DNA from: Lysinibacillus sp. OF-1
GTDB lineage: Bacteria; Bacillota; Bacilli; Bacillales_A; Planococcaceae
Length of the DNA stretch: 64,000 bases
NCBI RefSeq assembly: GCF_028356935.1
Contig: NZ_CP102798.1
Span: 4,278,001-4,342,000 of the forward strand
Reading direction: 5' to 3'
A program made the translations under genes and the position numbers. Of the stretch, positions 44,570-54,852 are shown one piece after another (the first letter of the stretch is position 1; every line of letters starts with the position of its first letter). Under the pieces are notes generated by a model, which saw only the letters and a program-made list of their open reading frames with translations, ran no database searches and was not told the origin of the DNA.

Positions 44570-46267
44570 TTATAGTGAAGAATCGTCTACTGAATTTAAG
44601 TATTCCTCAATTTCCCCGATAACCGATTCAACACAGCCATCTTCAAATGGTGAAATTAAACCTGCCTCTTTTACCAGCTTTGTAAAGGACATAGAACCAC
44701 CTAAGCCACATAGATGAATATAGTCTTTCCAAGCCGATTCAAATTCTTCACGTGAGCGTTTCCAGAACTGGAATGCACAAATTTGGGCTAACGTGTAATC
44801 AATATAATAAAATGGACTTGCATAAATATGACCCTGACGTTGCCATATGCCTCCAGCCTCTAGGTAGCTGTTATGATCATAGTCGCGGTGTGGTAAATAT
44901 GTTTCCTCAATTTTTTTCCATGCTGCTTTACGTTCAGCCGGCGTCATTGTTGGATTTTCATAAATAACATGTTGGAACTCATCTACTGCAACACCATATG
45001 GTAAGAATAAAAGACCACTACTTAAATGCGTAAATTTATATTTCTCTGTATCCTCTTTAAAGAACAACTCCATCCAAGGCCATGTGAAGAATTCCATACT
45101 CATCGAGTGAATTTCACAAGATTCATAGGTCGGCCATAGATACTCTGGAATGCCAATGTTACGGCTTGAATAAACTTGGAAGGCATGTCCTGCTTCATGT
45201 GTTAATACATCGATATCACCTGACGTACCGTTAAAATTCGAGAAAATAAATGGAGAATGATAGTTTTCAATAAATGTACAATAACCACCACTCTCTTTCC
45301 CTTTCTTCGCTACTAGGTCCATTAAGTCATGGTCAATCATGAAATTGAAGAATTCTCCTGTTTCAGGTGATAATTCCTCATACATTTTCTTACCATTCGC
45401 CACGATCCACTCTGGATCTCCTTTTGGAGCAGCATTACCTGATAAGAAGTTGAATGCTTCATCATAGAATTTAAAATCTTCAATTCCAATACGCTTTGCC
45501 TGACGCTCATATAGCTTCGTTGCCACAGGTACAATTAAATCACGAACCTGATCACGGAATTTTTGAACCATTTCCGCATTATAATCAATACGATTCATAC
45601 GAACATATCCTAGCTCAACATAGTTGTTATAGCCTAGTTTAATCGCAATTTCATGACGTACTTTTACAAGCTCATCATATAAACGATCGAAATCATCTTC
45701 ATGCTTCGCAAAGAAACCGAAACGGGCATCAGTTGCTGCCTTACGTGTTTCTCGATCAGTTGATTCTGCAAACGGACCAAGCTGAGCAAGTGTTAATGTC
45801 TCCCCATTAAAGTCAATTTGTGCAGAAGCTACAAGCTTATTATACTCAGAAACAAGCTTGTTTTCTTTTTGCATTAAATCAATAACTGCTGGTGAAAAAC
45901 CCTTAATTTGATAGCTTGCAAGGTCAAATAATTGTTGACCCCACTTCTCTTCTAATTGCTCACGGAATGGTGAATCAATTAATGCTTTATAATATTCAGT
46001 CGTTACTTCTTCTAGCTCTGGGCCTACTTCATCGAAATAATCGCGTTCTGCTTGATAAAATTCATCATTCGTATCGATTGAAGCGCGAATGTATACTAAG
46101 TTAGCCATTGTCGCAAAGTCATTACTGATGGCATTTAGCTTCTCAATTACACCACTTTGCTCATCTATTGATTGTGCATGTTTAAATTGCTCGATAAGTG
46201 CTAATTGCTGTTCTTTCATCGCTGCCACATTTGGACGGCTATACTGATAATCTTTAAACGTTGTCAT
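44570..46267 (-). CDS. pepF: M3-family oligoendopeptidase F
   Basis: Cytosolic zinc metallopeptidase of 565 residues that degrades short peptides. The catalytic HEAGHAFQVY (HExxH) lies near residue 363, and the third zinc ligand is in YESCEIHSMSMEFFTWP near 390. The N-terminal helical region and the C-terminal YIDYTLAQICAFQFW match the M3B family. Start ATG 46267 behind GAGGGGACTTCA. Monocistronic. Confidence 0.94.
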   Translation of the reverse strand: MTTFKDYQYSRPNVAAMKEQQLALIEQFKHAQSIDEQSGVIEKLNAISNDFATMANLVYIRASIDTNDEFYQAERDYFDEVGPELEEVTTEYYKALIDSPFREQLEEKWGQQLFDLASYQIKGFSPAVIDLMQKENKLVSEYNKLVASAQIDFNGETLTLAQLGPFAESTDRETRKAATDARFGFFAKHEDDFDRLYDELVKVRHEIAIKLGYNNYVELGYVRMNRIDYNAEMVQKFRDQVRDLIVPVATKLYERQAKRIGIEDFKFYDEAFNFLSGNAAPKGDPEWIVANGKKMYEELSPETGEFFNFMIDHDLMDLVAKKGKESGGYCTFIENYHSPFIFSNFNGTSGDIDVLTHEAGHAFQVYSSRNIGIPEYLWPTYESCEIHSMSMEFFTWPWMELFFKEDTEKYKFTHLSSGLLFLPYGVAVDEFQHVIYENPTMTPAERKAAWKKIEETYLPHRDYDHNSYLEAGGIWQRQGHIYASPFYYIDYTLAQICAFQFWKRSREEFESAWKDYIHLCGLGGSMSFTKLVKEAGLISPFEDGCVESVIGEIEEYLNSVDDSSL

Positions 46268-46409
46268 TGAAGTCCCCTCTTTCTGTCCTATACCCCGTGA
46301 TATTTCTATTATATGCCAAATGGAACCTATTAAGAAACAATTATCTATTTTTGTAGTGGTGTTTTTTACGAGAAAGCACTAGAAATGATTACGCCTCAAT
46401 GAAAGTACT

Positions 46410-46985
46410 TTAATAGCCAACAATATACGTTTTTAATAAAGCGGCTCTTTCTCTCAATCTTAGTTTAGCTTCTACTGACTTTGGTGTTTCGGCTGCGACG
46501 ACATCCACTTCGAAATCTAAAGTTTCTGCTAAATACTTGGCGCGTTTCAAATGAAAGTCATTTGAAACGATGGTGATTTTCTTTGTATCTTTCGGTAATA
46601 GTTCTTTGGAAAATACTAAATTTTCATAAGTGGACGTAGACTTGTCCTCGACGATAATCCTTGTAGCCTTGATACCGTTCTGTTCTAAATATTCTTGCAT
46701 AACAGATGCCTCTGTTTGATCTTCATCAGGTCCTTGCCCCCCTGACACAATGACCTTAACATGAGGGTATTTTGTTAAGTATGGAACTGCCACCTCTAAT
46801 CTACTCTTTAATGAAAGTGATGGTACACCACCCGCCTTTACTTTTGCCCCTAGTATAATCATATAGTCAGCAGAGCCTTTTGCACTTGGTTCAACACCCT
46901 GCTCTATTTGTTTTCCCAACCAAATATAAAGAACCATTCCAATGCTTACTAGAAGTACACTTCCTCCAATTACCCATTTTTTCAC
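46410..46985 (-). CDS. YdcF/SanA-family membrane protein (DUF218)
   Basis: Protein of 191 residues with one N-terminal helix (4-23) and an extracytoplasmic DUF218 domain. It carries YMIILGAKVKAGGVPSLSLKSRLE near 42-65, VSGGQGPDEDQTEASVM near 83 and VSNDFHLKRAKYLAE near 142. Family members (SanA, ElyC) affect envelope integrity and lipid-carrier use, but the reaction is unknown. Start GTG 46985 behind AAGGAGGGGTGATTT. The 512-bp repeat lies upstream of it. Confidence 0.88.
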   Translation of the reverse strand: MKKWVIGGSVLLVSIGMVLYIWLGKQIEQGVEPSAKGSADYMIILGAKVKAGGVPSLSLKSRLEVAVPYLTKYPHVKVIVSGGQGPDEDQTEASVMQEYLEQNGIKATRIIVEDKSTSTYENLVFSKELLPKDTKKITIVSNDFHLKRAKYLAETLDFEVDVVAAETPKSVEAKLRLRERAALLKTYIVGY

Positions 46986-47030
46986 AAATCACCCCTCCTT
47001 TACCTTTTATTAACGCAGCTAAAGAAAAAA

Positions 47031-47053
47031 GGATGCTTGTTGACCAAGCATCC
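47031..47053. terminator. duplicated terminator hairpin, far side of repeat copy 2
   Basis: GGATGCTTGTTGACCAAGCATCC, a palindromic hairpin identical to 47566-47588. On the minus strand it is followed by TTTTTTC, so it keeps the T-tract that the gene-proximal copy has lost. Confidence 0.8.
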
Positions 47054-47565
47054 CATAGTGTTGAAAAACAAAACCATCCATAGAATTTATGTGAAAGGTG
47101 AAAAAGGATCTCCGTTGCAGGCTACTTGCTTTCCTGTGGGCGAGCGCCGAGCCGCTTCCTCCGCTACCACTCCGTTTAGAGGCTCGCCTGTCTCGCTATC
47201 CCACGGGAGTCAAGTAGCCTTCCACTCCAATCCATAAAAAAGTGAAGGTATTCACTACTCTTTTATGGAGGGGTGTTGTCACACATCACTTCTCCACATT
47301 GAAAGTAAGAGGCTATCCTCTCTTATAATATAAATAATGGGCTATTTTGTTCAGGAAAAGACACTTTTGCAGAATGGCTGATTGGAGTGGAGCCAGCGTC
47401 ACTCCTAGGGGATTTAGCGTCACAGAGGAGACCCTGGAGCGAACGCAGTGAGTGAAGCGGCTCATCAGACGCCCCCTGGAAAGGACGCTGGCGGAACGGA
47501 AATCAACCCCTCGCCTTACAAAATTGCTTATTATGCCGTTGACATTACCTTTTTTCAACAACATG
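47054..47565 (-). repeat. 512-bp dispersed repeat, copy 2
   Basis: Inverted relative to copy 1 at 38401-38912 and of exactly the same length, with about 14 differences including two compensating single-base indels. In both places the element begins (CATGTTG end) directly downstream of a gene's terminator hairpin and reads in that gene's direction: pit for copy 1, the chemoreceptor gene for copy 2. Here the 23-bp hairpin is present intact on both flanks. No coding function is credible. Confidence 0.9.
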
Positions 47566-47588
47566 GGATGCTTGTTGACCAAGCATCC
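47566..47588 (-). terminator. terminator hairpin of the chemoreceptor gene, cut from its T-tract
   Basis: GGATGCTTG and CAAGCATCC with the palindromic centre TTGACC lie eight bases after the chemoreceptor stop codon. The repeat element follows at once, so no T-run remains on this copy. Confidence 0.75.
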
Positions 47589-47595
47589 TGCATAA

Positions 47596-49338
47596 TTATC
47601 TCAATATAAAGCGTTTAATAGACTCCTGTAAGGCTGATATTTCATCAGTTAGATCATTGGAAGACTCACTAACAAGCTGGATTGCTCGTTGCTGCTCATC
47701 TACAGACGCTGTTACCTCTTCAGATGCAGCAGCATTCTTTTCACTAATCATTGCAATGCTTTCAATCGACTGCATAATAACATTCTTGGAGCTATTTAAA
47801 TATTCTACACCCTCTGCCATATCTCCTATAATGGCTATTATTTTTTCAACAGCCAATTTAATTTCTTTAAAAGATAACGCTGTCACCTGAACCGAATCAT
47901 TTTGCTGATGCACAATAGCATGCGTTTTCTGCATCTCATCATTGACTAACTTCGTTTCACTTTCAATCCCCTTTATAGTGGTGCGGACGAGCTCTGTCGC
48001 GACTGATGTTTGATCCGCAAGCTTACGTACTTCTTCTGCAACAACTGCAAATCCTTTACCATGTTCTCCCGCTCTTGCGGCTTCAATAGAGGCATTAAGA
48101 GCCAGTAGGTTTGTTTGGTCGGAAATTTGCGTAATTGTCTCTACAATACCTTCAATTTCATGCACTTTGACTATTAAACTGCCAAAAACAGATTGAATGT
48201 TCTGAATAATATCGAAAGATTCCTGTGATGTCTCTTTTAAACTATCTAGATTAACGAGACCTTCTTCATTTGATTTTTTCATATGCTGTGATGCATCCAA
48301 CATTAAATCATTTTTATCGTGCAATCCTTCAATTTGCTGAGCAAACTCAATAGCTGTTCGATTTGTATCCTCCGCATCTGATGCTTGCTTGACTGCACCT
48401 TTAGATACTTCATTGATGGCTTTGACGATTTCGTCACCATAGGCATCCGTCTCTTCAGCCACTGCTGTTAGGTTCGCTGATGTCGATTGTATTTCTACAA
48501 TCGCTTCCTCCACATCTGAAATAAGCGTTTTGAGTTGATTTACCATTTCATTAAAGCCCTCATTTAATTGTCCAATTTCATCTGAACGCTGTAAATGCTC
48601 AATCTCTACAGTTAAATTCCCTTGCGCTACTTCTCGCACACGCATCGATAATTTTTTAACTGGTAATGCCAGATGTCTAGATACTAAAATGACTACGATT
48701 GTCCCGATAATAATCGCACCCACTAATGTCACACCAATCACTAACAATAAAGAATTTGCCCCTTCGTTAAAATCTTGCATATATGTACCTGATGCGATTA
48801 CCCATCCCCAATGTGGATCTTTCTCCGAATAAATAATTTTATCTGCTAAGACATCCTGACCTGGTAGCTCAAATTCATATACTGTAAAACCACCACCAGC
48901 AAGAGCTTTTTCAGTCACTTCCCGAATAAAATAATTTCCGCTACTATCCTGGTCATTCCAAAGATTATCCCCTTCTCGCGTTGGATGTGTTGTTAATGTC
49001 CCCTTATCATCCAATACATAAATATAGCCATATTCTCCTAAATCACCAGGATAATTAATAGGGCGTTTCCCTTCGCTATCTTTAGGTCCAAGAAACGCCT
49101 CACGTACTCGCTCCTGTGCAACTTCTAAAGGAATGTCACCTTTTTCAACACTCTCATTGGCAAGCTCAATTATTTGCAAAGCTGATTCTACGCTATTGTA
49201 AAGTACTTGCTCACCAATTTCCTCCATGCCATTCTTAGCCTTACCGTAGCTAACTATACCAATTATTAAACTTGGAATAATCAGTATTGCTAATGAAATA
49301 ATAATCAATTTCCCCTGTATTGAACGTAAAAACCTCAT
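47596..49338 (-). CDS. methyl-accepting chemotaxis protein with Cache sensor
   Basis: Chemoreceptor of 580 residues. Helix 1 is at 9-28, an extracellular single-Cache sensor at about 30-190 ([21 protein letters not shown] and [13 protein letters not shown]), helix 2 at 196-218, HAMP at 219-272, and the signalling domain to the end. The hairpin tip [43 protein letters not shown] is intact in order near 395-435. Ligand unknown. A second receptor lies just upstream on the same strand, with 200 bases between them. Confidence 0.93.
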   Translation of the reverse strand: MRFLRSIQGKLIIISLAILIIPSLIIGIVSYGKAKNGMEEIGEQVLYNSVESALQIIELANESVEKGDIPLEVAQERVREAFLGPKDSEGKRPINYPGDLGEYGYIYVLDDKGTLTTHPTREGDNLWNDQDSSGNYFIREVTEKALAGGGFTVYEFELPGQDVLADKIIYSEKDPHWGWVIASGTYMQDFNEGANSLLLVIGVTLVGAIIIGTIVVILVSRHLALPVKKLSMRVREVAQGNLTVEIEHLQRSDEIGQLNEGFNEMVNQLKTLISDVEEAIVEIQSTSANLTAVAEETDAYGDEIVKAINEVSKGAVKQASDAEDTNRTAIEFAQQIEGLHDKNDLMLDASQHMKKSNEEGLVNLDSLKETSQESFDIIQNIQSVFGSLIVKVHEIEGIVETITQISDQTNLLALNASIEAARAGEHGKGFAVVAEEVRKLADQTSVATELVRTTIKGIESETKLVNDEMQKTHAIVHQQNDSVQVTALSFKEIKLAVEKIIAIIGDMAEGVEYLNSSKNVIMQSIESIAMISEKNAAASEEVTASVDEQQRAIQLVSESSNDLTDEISALQESIKRFILR

Positions 49339-49485
49339 ACTTTAGCCCCCCTATTTCGTTCAACAAATATTACTTTATATTATGTTATGGTTTGAAAGTT
49401 TTCACAATGGGTAAAACACAAATTATTTTCTAATTTCCCTTAATATGGTTTATTTAGACATTTACACACTACTATCTCCTATTAA

Positions 49486-49531
49486 AAAACTATTTTTCTA
49501 CAAGACCTATGCTTATAGAAAAATAGTTTCA
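49486..49531 (-). terminator. terminator of the second chemoreceptor gene
   Basis: AAACTATTTTTCTA pairs with TAGAAAAATAGTTT; T-rich on the minus-strand 3' side. Confidence 0.75.
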
Positions 49532-49537
49532 AGGTCA

Positions 49538-51286
49538 TCATAATTTGAATGTATTAATCGTATCGATAACTTCTTTAGATGTCTGATCTAAAATGGTTAC
49601 AACTTCATTTAATTCCGAAACCATTGCTACTTGTAAGTCAGAGGAAGTTGCAACTTCCTTTGTTCCTAGCACACTATGCTTCGCAATATCATTCATTTGC
49701 TCTATAGTAGCTAATATTTCCTCAGAGCCAGCTGACATTTCCTCGATCACAGCTGAATCATCTTGAATTTTGTTATTTACCTCAATGACTGATTGCAATA
49801 TTTGCTCTAAGCTTACACCAATATATTGCACCGCTTTATTGCCTGCTTGTACGTCTACTGTACTGCTCGACATCTCTTGCAATGCTCGATCTGTTATTTT
49901 CTTAAAGCTTTCTAAATGCATGTGTATTTCGTCAGCTGATGATTTAGACATCTCTGCAAGTTTACGTACTTCGTCCGCCACAACCGCAAATCCTTTACCT
50001 GCTTCCCCAGCCCTCGCTGCTTCAATCGCCGCATTCAAAGCAAGTAAGTTTGTTTGATCGGCAATACTCGTAATGATCGTCACCATCTCTTCAATAGAAC
50101 GGAACTTCTCGCCCATCTCCTCGACATGATTAGCTGTACGTAAAACGGAGGCTTCTACATTTTGAATTTGTGATACAACTTCTTGTGAATGACCAACACT
50201 TGTTTCAACTAGACCCGTCATAGCTGAAGATGACTCGGCAATTTCAGACGTAGTATCAGCTAGACGTTGAATACCAATCGACATTTCGTTCATCGTTAAG
50301 ACAACCTCTTGATTGTTTTGCTGCTGCTGCTCACTCCCCGCAGCAATTTCGATAATACGATCCGCAATTTGAGCGTTTGATGTTTCCACATGATGAGTTG
50401 TCTCATCAATCTTTTGAACGACACTTTGTAAAGCTAATGTTCGTTGTTGAATCGTGTGGAATGTTTCTTTTAATCTTTGTAGAGACTCCTTAAAGGATTG
50501 AGCAAAAATAGTAATCTCATTTTCTCCTGTCAATTGAATTTCCTCTACTGCCATAGATGCCTTAGCAATATCTCCTTGTGCAAAGTTTTGTGCGGCAACA
50601 CCTAAATTTGTTAAAGGCTTCAACGCTCGATTGATATAACGATACATAATAAACATAACAAGTCCTATTAAAGCTAATATAACGACAATTAAAGCAGGTA
50701 AAATGGCTGTTAGCACAGCATTTGTCACACCACTTACCTCTGTTGCCTCTATATCTACCCCTACAAAGGCAACAATATTTCCTGAGGCATCTTTCAATGG
50801 CACAGTACCTGATAAATAATCGCCAAAATCGCTATGTAAAATATCGGAGTAGTAGTTCCCCGTATCCATTACCTTTTTTAAATCTTTATAATAGGTGGAA
50901 GCAGATTCATCTCCTATAACGCCAGCATTTTCTTGATCATCTACTGGCATACCATCCACTAAAAATCGAACCTTTTTATCTTCCTTTGGGACTGCGAAAG
51001 TATAGGCATACAGAACCCCATTTATTTCACGCAATTCATTGAGTTCTTGCCTTAGCTGCCAATATAATTCAGATTCCTTTGGGTCCTGTGAGAGTTGTTC
51101 ATATTCATCTGCGTTCAAACGTTTTGCAATATTCTCAGCAACTGCAACTGCCTGTGTTCCCATTGTTTTATTAACAGATGATTTCGCTGTATATATCGTT
51201 GTTACAATGAAAAAGGCTAACAAAGCTAATAGCATAACAAATGACATTAGCACAATTTTATTACTTAATTTACCTGTCGCTCGCAT
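49538..51286 (-). CDS. methyl-accepting chemotaxis protein
   Basis: Chemoreceptor of 582 residues. Helix 1 is at 12-31, an extracellular sensor at about 35-185 ([19 protein letters not shown], then [24 protein letters not shown], a Cache-like pattern), helix 2 at 190-212 and HAMP at 213-270. The signalling tip [43 protein letters not shown], seen in overlapping pieces, is near 410-450. Ends with [11 protein letters not shown] and no C-terminal CheR pentapeptide. Ligand unknown. ATG 51286 behind AAAGGAGG. Confidence 0.93.
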   Translation of the reverse strand: MRATGKLSNKIVLMSFVMLLALLAFFIVTTIYTAKSSVNKTMGTQAVAVAENIAKRLNADEYEQLSQDPKESELYWQLRQELNELREINGVLYAYTFAVPKEDKKVRFLVDGMPVDDQENAGVIGDESASTYYKDLKKVMDTGNYYSDILHSDFGDYLSGTVPLKDASGNIVAFVGVDIEATEVSGVTNAVLTAILPALIVVILALIGLVMFIMYRYINRALKPLTNLGVAAQNFAQGDIAKASMAVEEIQLTGENEITIFAQSFKESLQRLKETFHTIQQRTLALQSVVQKIDETTHHVETSNAQIADRIIEIAAGSEQQQQNNQEVVLTMNEMSIGIQRLADTTSEIAESSSAMTGLVETSVGHSQEVVSQIQNVEASVLRTANHVEEMGEKFRSIEEMVTIITSIADQTNLLALNAAIEAARAGEAGKGFAVVADEVRKLAEMSKSSADEIHMHLESFKKITDRALQEMSSSTVDVQAGNKAVQYIGVSLEQILQSVIEVNNKIQDDSAVIEEMSAGSEEILATIEQMNDIAKHSVLGTKEVATSSDLQVAMVSELNEVVTILDQTSKEVIDTINTFKL

Positions 51287-51368
51287 ACTTTCCTCCTTTA
51301 ATACGCTGATATATTAATATCTTACTATTACTTATTGTACTATTTATTTCACTATTTCGACAATATAA

Positions 51369-52664
51369 CTATGCTATTATACTTATCCAAAAAACTAATG
51401 CTAGTAAAGTAGCGAGCAGTGTTGGAATTGTAAGAATGATGCCGATTCTAAAATACTGTCCCCAGCTAATTTTAATGCCCTTTTGAGCCAATATATGAAG
51501 CCATAATAATGTCGCAAGTGAGCCAATCGGTGTCATTTTCGGACCTAAATTTGTGCCAATAACATTTGCATAAATGAGCCCTTCCTTCATCATACCAGTT
51601 GCACTTGTTTCAGAAATGGCTAAGGCATCAATCATAACAGTAGGTAAATTATTCATCACTGCAGACAAAATTGCCGCAACAAATCCCATCGTCATGGTTG
51701 CCACTACAAAACCATGCTGTACCGCTTGCTCTAGTAAACTGGCTAGCAATCCTGTCATCCCTACATTTTTTAATCCATAGACCACCACATACATACCAAT
51801 GGAAAAGAACACTATATTCCACGGCGCTCCTTTTATGACCCTCTTCGTATCTACAACCTTACTACGCTGTGCAAGCGATAAGAAAATAGAAGCAACACCG
51901 CATAAAACGAAGGATACAGGAATGTGTAGAACTTCACCGACCACGAACCCTACTAATAGGATGGCGATCACATACCAAGCTATCGAAAATAAGCGAGGAT
52001 CTCGAATTGCCTGCTTTGGATGCTCAACCGCCTCAAGAGAATAATGCTGTGGAATGGACCGTCGAAAAACAATATACAGTACAACAATACTGGCCACTAA
52101 AGAAAAGAAATTCGGTACAACCATATGAATTGCATACTCTATAAAGCCGATTTCAAAAAAATCAGCTGATACAATATTAGTTAAATTACTTATTACAAAT
52201 GGTAAGGAAGTTGTATCTGCTATAAAACCACTTGCCATGATAAACGGAAAAATCATTTTTTCAGTTAAATTCAGTTTTCTTACCATTGCTAACACAATGG
52301 GAGTGAGTATTAAAGCCGCTCCATCATTAGCAAATAGGGCCGACACAACTGCCCCTAGGCAAGCAATATAAACAAATAACCGAATTCCGCTTCCCTTCGC
52401 AAGTCGTGCCATGTGCAGAGCTGCCCATTCGAAAAAACCAATTTCATCTAAGATTAGCGAAATTAAAATAATGCCAATAAATGATAACGTCGCATTCCAA
52501 ACAATTCCAGTTACTGCTAACACATCATGCCAGGTAACTACACCCATTAGTAAGGCAATCGCCGCCCCTATACAGGCTGACCAGCCGATAGATAGTTTAC
52601 GTGGTTGCACTATGACAAAAAATAATGTGACTAAAAATAAACTAATGGCTAAAATACTCTGCAT
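51369..52664 (-). CDS. arsB: ArsB-type arsenite/anion permease
   Basis: Ion-transporter-superfamily permease of 431 residues with about eleven helices. [16 protein letters not shown] near 112 and [15 protein letters not shown] near 345 are the paired family motifs, and [21 protein letters not shown] near 380 matches ArsB closely. ArsB extrudes arsenite or antimonite. However, no arsR, arsC or arsA gene is adjacent, so the substrate here is open. Start ATG 52664 behind AGGGAGGAAAACG. Confidence 0.85.
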   Translation of the reverse strand: MQSILAISLFLVTLFFVIVQPRKLSIGWSACIGAAIALLMGVVTWHDVLAVTGIVWNATLSFIGIILISLILDEIGFFEWAALHMARLAKGSGIRLFVYIACLGAVVSALFANDGAALILTPIVLAMVRKLNLTEKMIFPFIMASGFIADTTSLPFVISNLTNIVSADFFEIGFIEYAIHMVVPNFFSLVASIVVLYIVFRRSIPQHYSLEAVEHPKQAIRDPRLFSIAWYVIAILLVGFVVGEVLHIPVSFVLCGVASIFLSLAQRSKVVDTKRVIKGAPWNIVFFSIGMYVVVYGLKNVGMTGLLASLLEQAVQHGFVVATMTMGFVAAILSAVMNNLPTVMIDALAISETSATGMMKEGLIYANVIGTNLGPKMTPIGSLATLLWLHILAQKGIKISWGQYFRIGIILTIPTLLATLLALVFWISIIA

Positions 52665-52681
52665 CGTTTTCCTCCCTAATT

Positions 52682-52711
52682 AAAAACCAGTAGCTAATTT
52701 GCTACTGGTTT
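52682..52711 (-). terminator. terminator of yeeN
   Basis: AAACCAGTAGC pairs with GCTACTGGTTT around AAATTA; TTTA follows on the minus strand. Confidence 0.85.
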
Positions 52712-52730
52712 ACTCACTTCATTTATCGAT

Positions 52731-53450
52731 TTATTCGCCCAAATCTGCATTGTGGAAGACATTTTGTACATCCTCTAAATCTTCTAATGCATCGATTAGT
52801 TTTTCAAACTTAGCTACATCATCGCCAGTTAAGGCAACTTCTGTTTGAGGTAGCATAGAAAGCTCTGCTACTGTAAATTCTGCAACCCCTGCAGCCTTTA
52901 ACGCTTCTTGTGTCGCAAAGAATTGATCTGGCTCCGCATAAATAATAACCGCGTCATCCTCTTCTAAAATATCGCGAGCATCAAGATCTGCTTCCATTAA
53001 AATTTCAAGTACTTCATCAGCCGTTTTACCTTCTAAGCCAATAACTGCAGTTGAATCGAACATATAAGCGACAGATCCACTGACACCCATGTTCCCGTTA
53101 TTTTTACCAAATGCCGCACGAACATCTGATGCTGTACGATTCACATTGTTTGTTAAAGCATCCACAATAATCATTGTGCCGGCTGGTCCAAAGCCTTCAT
53201 AACGTAATTCATCAAAGTTTTCATCGCCGCCACCTTTTGCTTTATCGATGGCTTTTTCTATAATATGTTTTGGAACACTGTATGTTTTTGCGCGTTCGAG
53301 CACTACTTTAAGTGCACGGTTTGACTCTGGATCTGGTTCGCCTGATTTAGCTGCCACATAAATTTCTCGCCCGAATTTTGCATTAATACGGCTTGTGCTT
53401 TGATCTTTAGACGCTTTCTTTTCTTTAATGTTGTTCCACTTACGACCCAT
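52731..53450 (-). CDS. yeeN: YebC/PmpR-family protein (YeeN)
   Basis: YebC family protein of 239 residues, nearly colinear with B. subtilis YeeN. It starts [21 protein letters not shown], followed by [22 protein letters not shown] and the conserved [28 protein letters not shown] near 85-112. Members bind DNA as regulators or, according to more recent work on YebC-type proteins, assist translation of proline-rich stretches. Start is ATG at 53448-53450; the upstream in-frame GTG overlaps the ribosome site. Confidence 0.93.
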   Translation of the reverse strand: MGRKWNNIKEKKASKDQSTSRINAKFGREIYVAAKSGEPDPESNRALKVVLERAKTYSVPKHIIEKAIDKAKGGGDENFDELRYEGFGPAGTMIIVDALTNNVNRTASDVRAAFGKNNGNMGVSGSVAYMFDSTAVIGLEGKTADEVLEILMEADLDARDILEEDDAVIIYAEPDQFFATQEALKAAGVAEFTVAELSMLPQTEVALTGDDVAKFEKLIDALEDLEDVQNVFHNADLGE

Positions 53451-53650
53451 TGTTTCCACTCTCTTTCAAATATAAGTTTATAAAAATGATAGACACGCAG
53501 TTGCACATCTGTAAATGGTAATTAAATACTTATCGTATCTTTACTCTGCAAATAATAACACAATGATGCTTACAAAGCTATATATACCAATGTTTAAGCT
53601 AATATTTTCTGAAGAAATAGCTGTTAAAATTTTCGTTTTTTAGTGTCACT

Positions 53651-54112
53651 TTACAACAGCTCTTGTTTTATTTTTGCTAGTAATGCCTGACAGCCTTCTT
53701 GCACTAAATCATAGGTTTCTTGAAAATCACCCGTATAATATGGATCAGGGACGTCTTTGCGATGTTCCGTTAAATCTAGAAAACGAAAAATCTTTGGTGA
53801 GCGCGGATCGCCTAGCATCGTTCGGATATTGCGAATATTGCTTTCATCCATACCGATAATATAAGCGAATTTTTCAAAATCAGCCCTTTGTAATTGTCGA
53901 CCTTGCATGCCTGTTGTGGAAATACCATTTTCTCTAAGCTTATCCAATGTACCTTGATGTGGAGGTTCACCAATATGCCATGAACTTGTGGCAGCAGAAT
54001 CCACTTCAATTTTATCTCCTAAATGCTCTTTTTCTACTAACTCTCGCATGACGGCTTCTGCCATGGGAGAGCGACAAATATTACCTAAGCAAACGAAAAG
54101 TACTCGAATCAT
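53651..54112 (-). CDS. low-molecular-weight protein tyrosine phosphatase
   Basis: LMW phosphatase of 153 residues, like B. subtilis YfkJ. The P-loop CLGNICRS spans residues 8-15 (nucleophile C8, R14), and the general acid is in VPDPYYTGDF near 118. Start is ATG at 54110-54112 behind AGGAGGAGAAAC; the upstream frame has no ribosome site. Gene order plsC, then phosphatase on the same strand. Targets unknown; related enzymes act in stress resistance. Confidence 0.92.
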   Translation of the reverse strand: MIRVLFVCLGNICRSPMAEAVMRELVEKEHLGDKIEVDSAATSSWHIGEPPHQGTLDKLRENGISTTGMQGRQLQRADFEKFAYIIGMDESNIRNIRTMLGDPRSPKIFRFLDLTEHRKDVPDPYYTGDFQETYDLVQEGCQALLAKIKQELL

Positions 54113-54170
54113 GTTTCTCCTCCTACAACAAAGCACTCAAAATCTATGTGACTCTGAGTGCCGCTTCTCT

Positions 54171-54773
54171 TTATTTGACTGCAATACGTTTTTGTAATTC
54201 TTCCGTTAAAGAAATTAGCTCATGTTCAAGATGTTGTGTAAATTGCTCACGACCTTCTTTCCCTTTCCCTGTTACATAAAATGGCTCACCATAGATTAAG
54301 TAGCCTTTGCCACGCTTCATTACATCGCCAGCATTACGCGCGCCAACATATGCAGCTGGAACAATTTGCGCCTTTGCTAGCTGTGCAATCGTAATCGCTC
54401 CTTGCTTCAAATCCGTTCCTTCTGAGCTACGAGTACCAGAGGGAAAAATCCCTACAATTTTACCTTCTTTCAATAACTGTGAAGGAATTTTAATCACGCT
54501 TGGTCCAGGATTATCACGATCCACCGGAAAGGCATTTAAACGCTCAATAAGCCAGCCAAGCCCTTTCATTTCAAATAATTGCTTCTTCGCCATAAAGTGA
54601 ATTTCACGAGGGTACATGGCTACACCAAGGTTTAAAATATCAACGTAGCCTGTATGTGTACAAGCTATAATATACCCACCATCTTTTGGCAAGTTTTCTT
54701 CTCCATATACACGAGCCTTTGAACCCATTAATTTTAATATTACTTTGACAACATTAGCTGCTAATTTATACAC
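54171..54773 (-). CDS. plsC: 1-acyl-glycerol-3-phosphate acyltransferase
   Basis: Membrane-associated acyltransferase of 200 residues that makes phosphatidic acid from lysophosphatidic acid and acyl-ACP/CoA. The catalytic H-x4-D is HTGYVD near 38-43; the glycerol-phosphate site IFPSGTRSSEGTD near 108 is the family's EGTR-like block with S in place of the usual E. VPAAYVGARNAG near 135 is block IV. The N-terminal helix LAANVVKVILKLMG may anchor it. Start GTG 54773 behind AAGGTAGGA. Confidence 0.92.
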   Translation of the reverse strand: MYKLAANVVKVILKLMGSKARVYGEENLPKDGGYIIACTHTGYVDILNLGVAMYPREIHFMAKKQLFEMKGLGWLIERLNAFPVDRDNPGPSVIKIPSQLLKEGKIVGIFPSGTRSSEGTDLKQGAITIAQLAKAQIVPAAYVGARNAGDVMKRGKGYLIYGEPFYVTGKGKEGREQFTQHLEHELISLTEELQKRIAVK

Positions 54774-54852
54774 TGTTACATTCCTACCTTATTCAATAGT
54801 TATTCCCATTGTAATCGAAAAGACCAGTATACTGCAATTGCAGGTGGCCCTC

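Noticed and set aside
47037..47237. 66-codon ORF in repeat copy 2, with a similar frame in copy 1 (38720-38908, minus strand)
   Set aside because: It crosses a terminator hairpin and GC-rich hairpin modules, has no ribosome site, and differs at its ends between copies.
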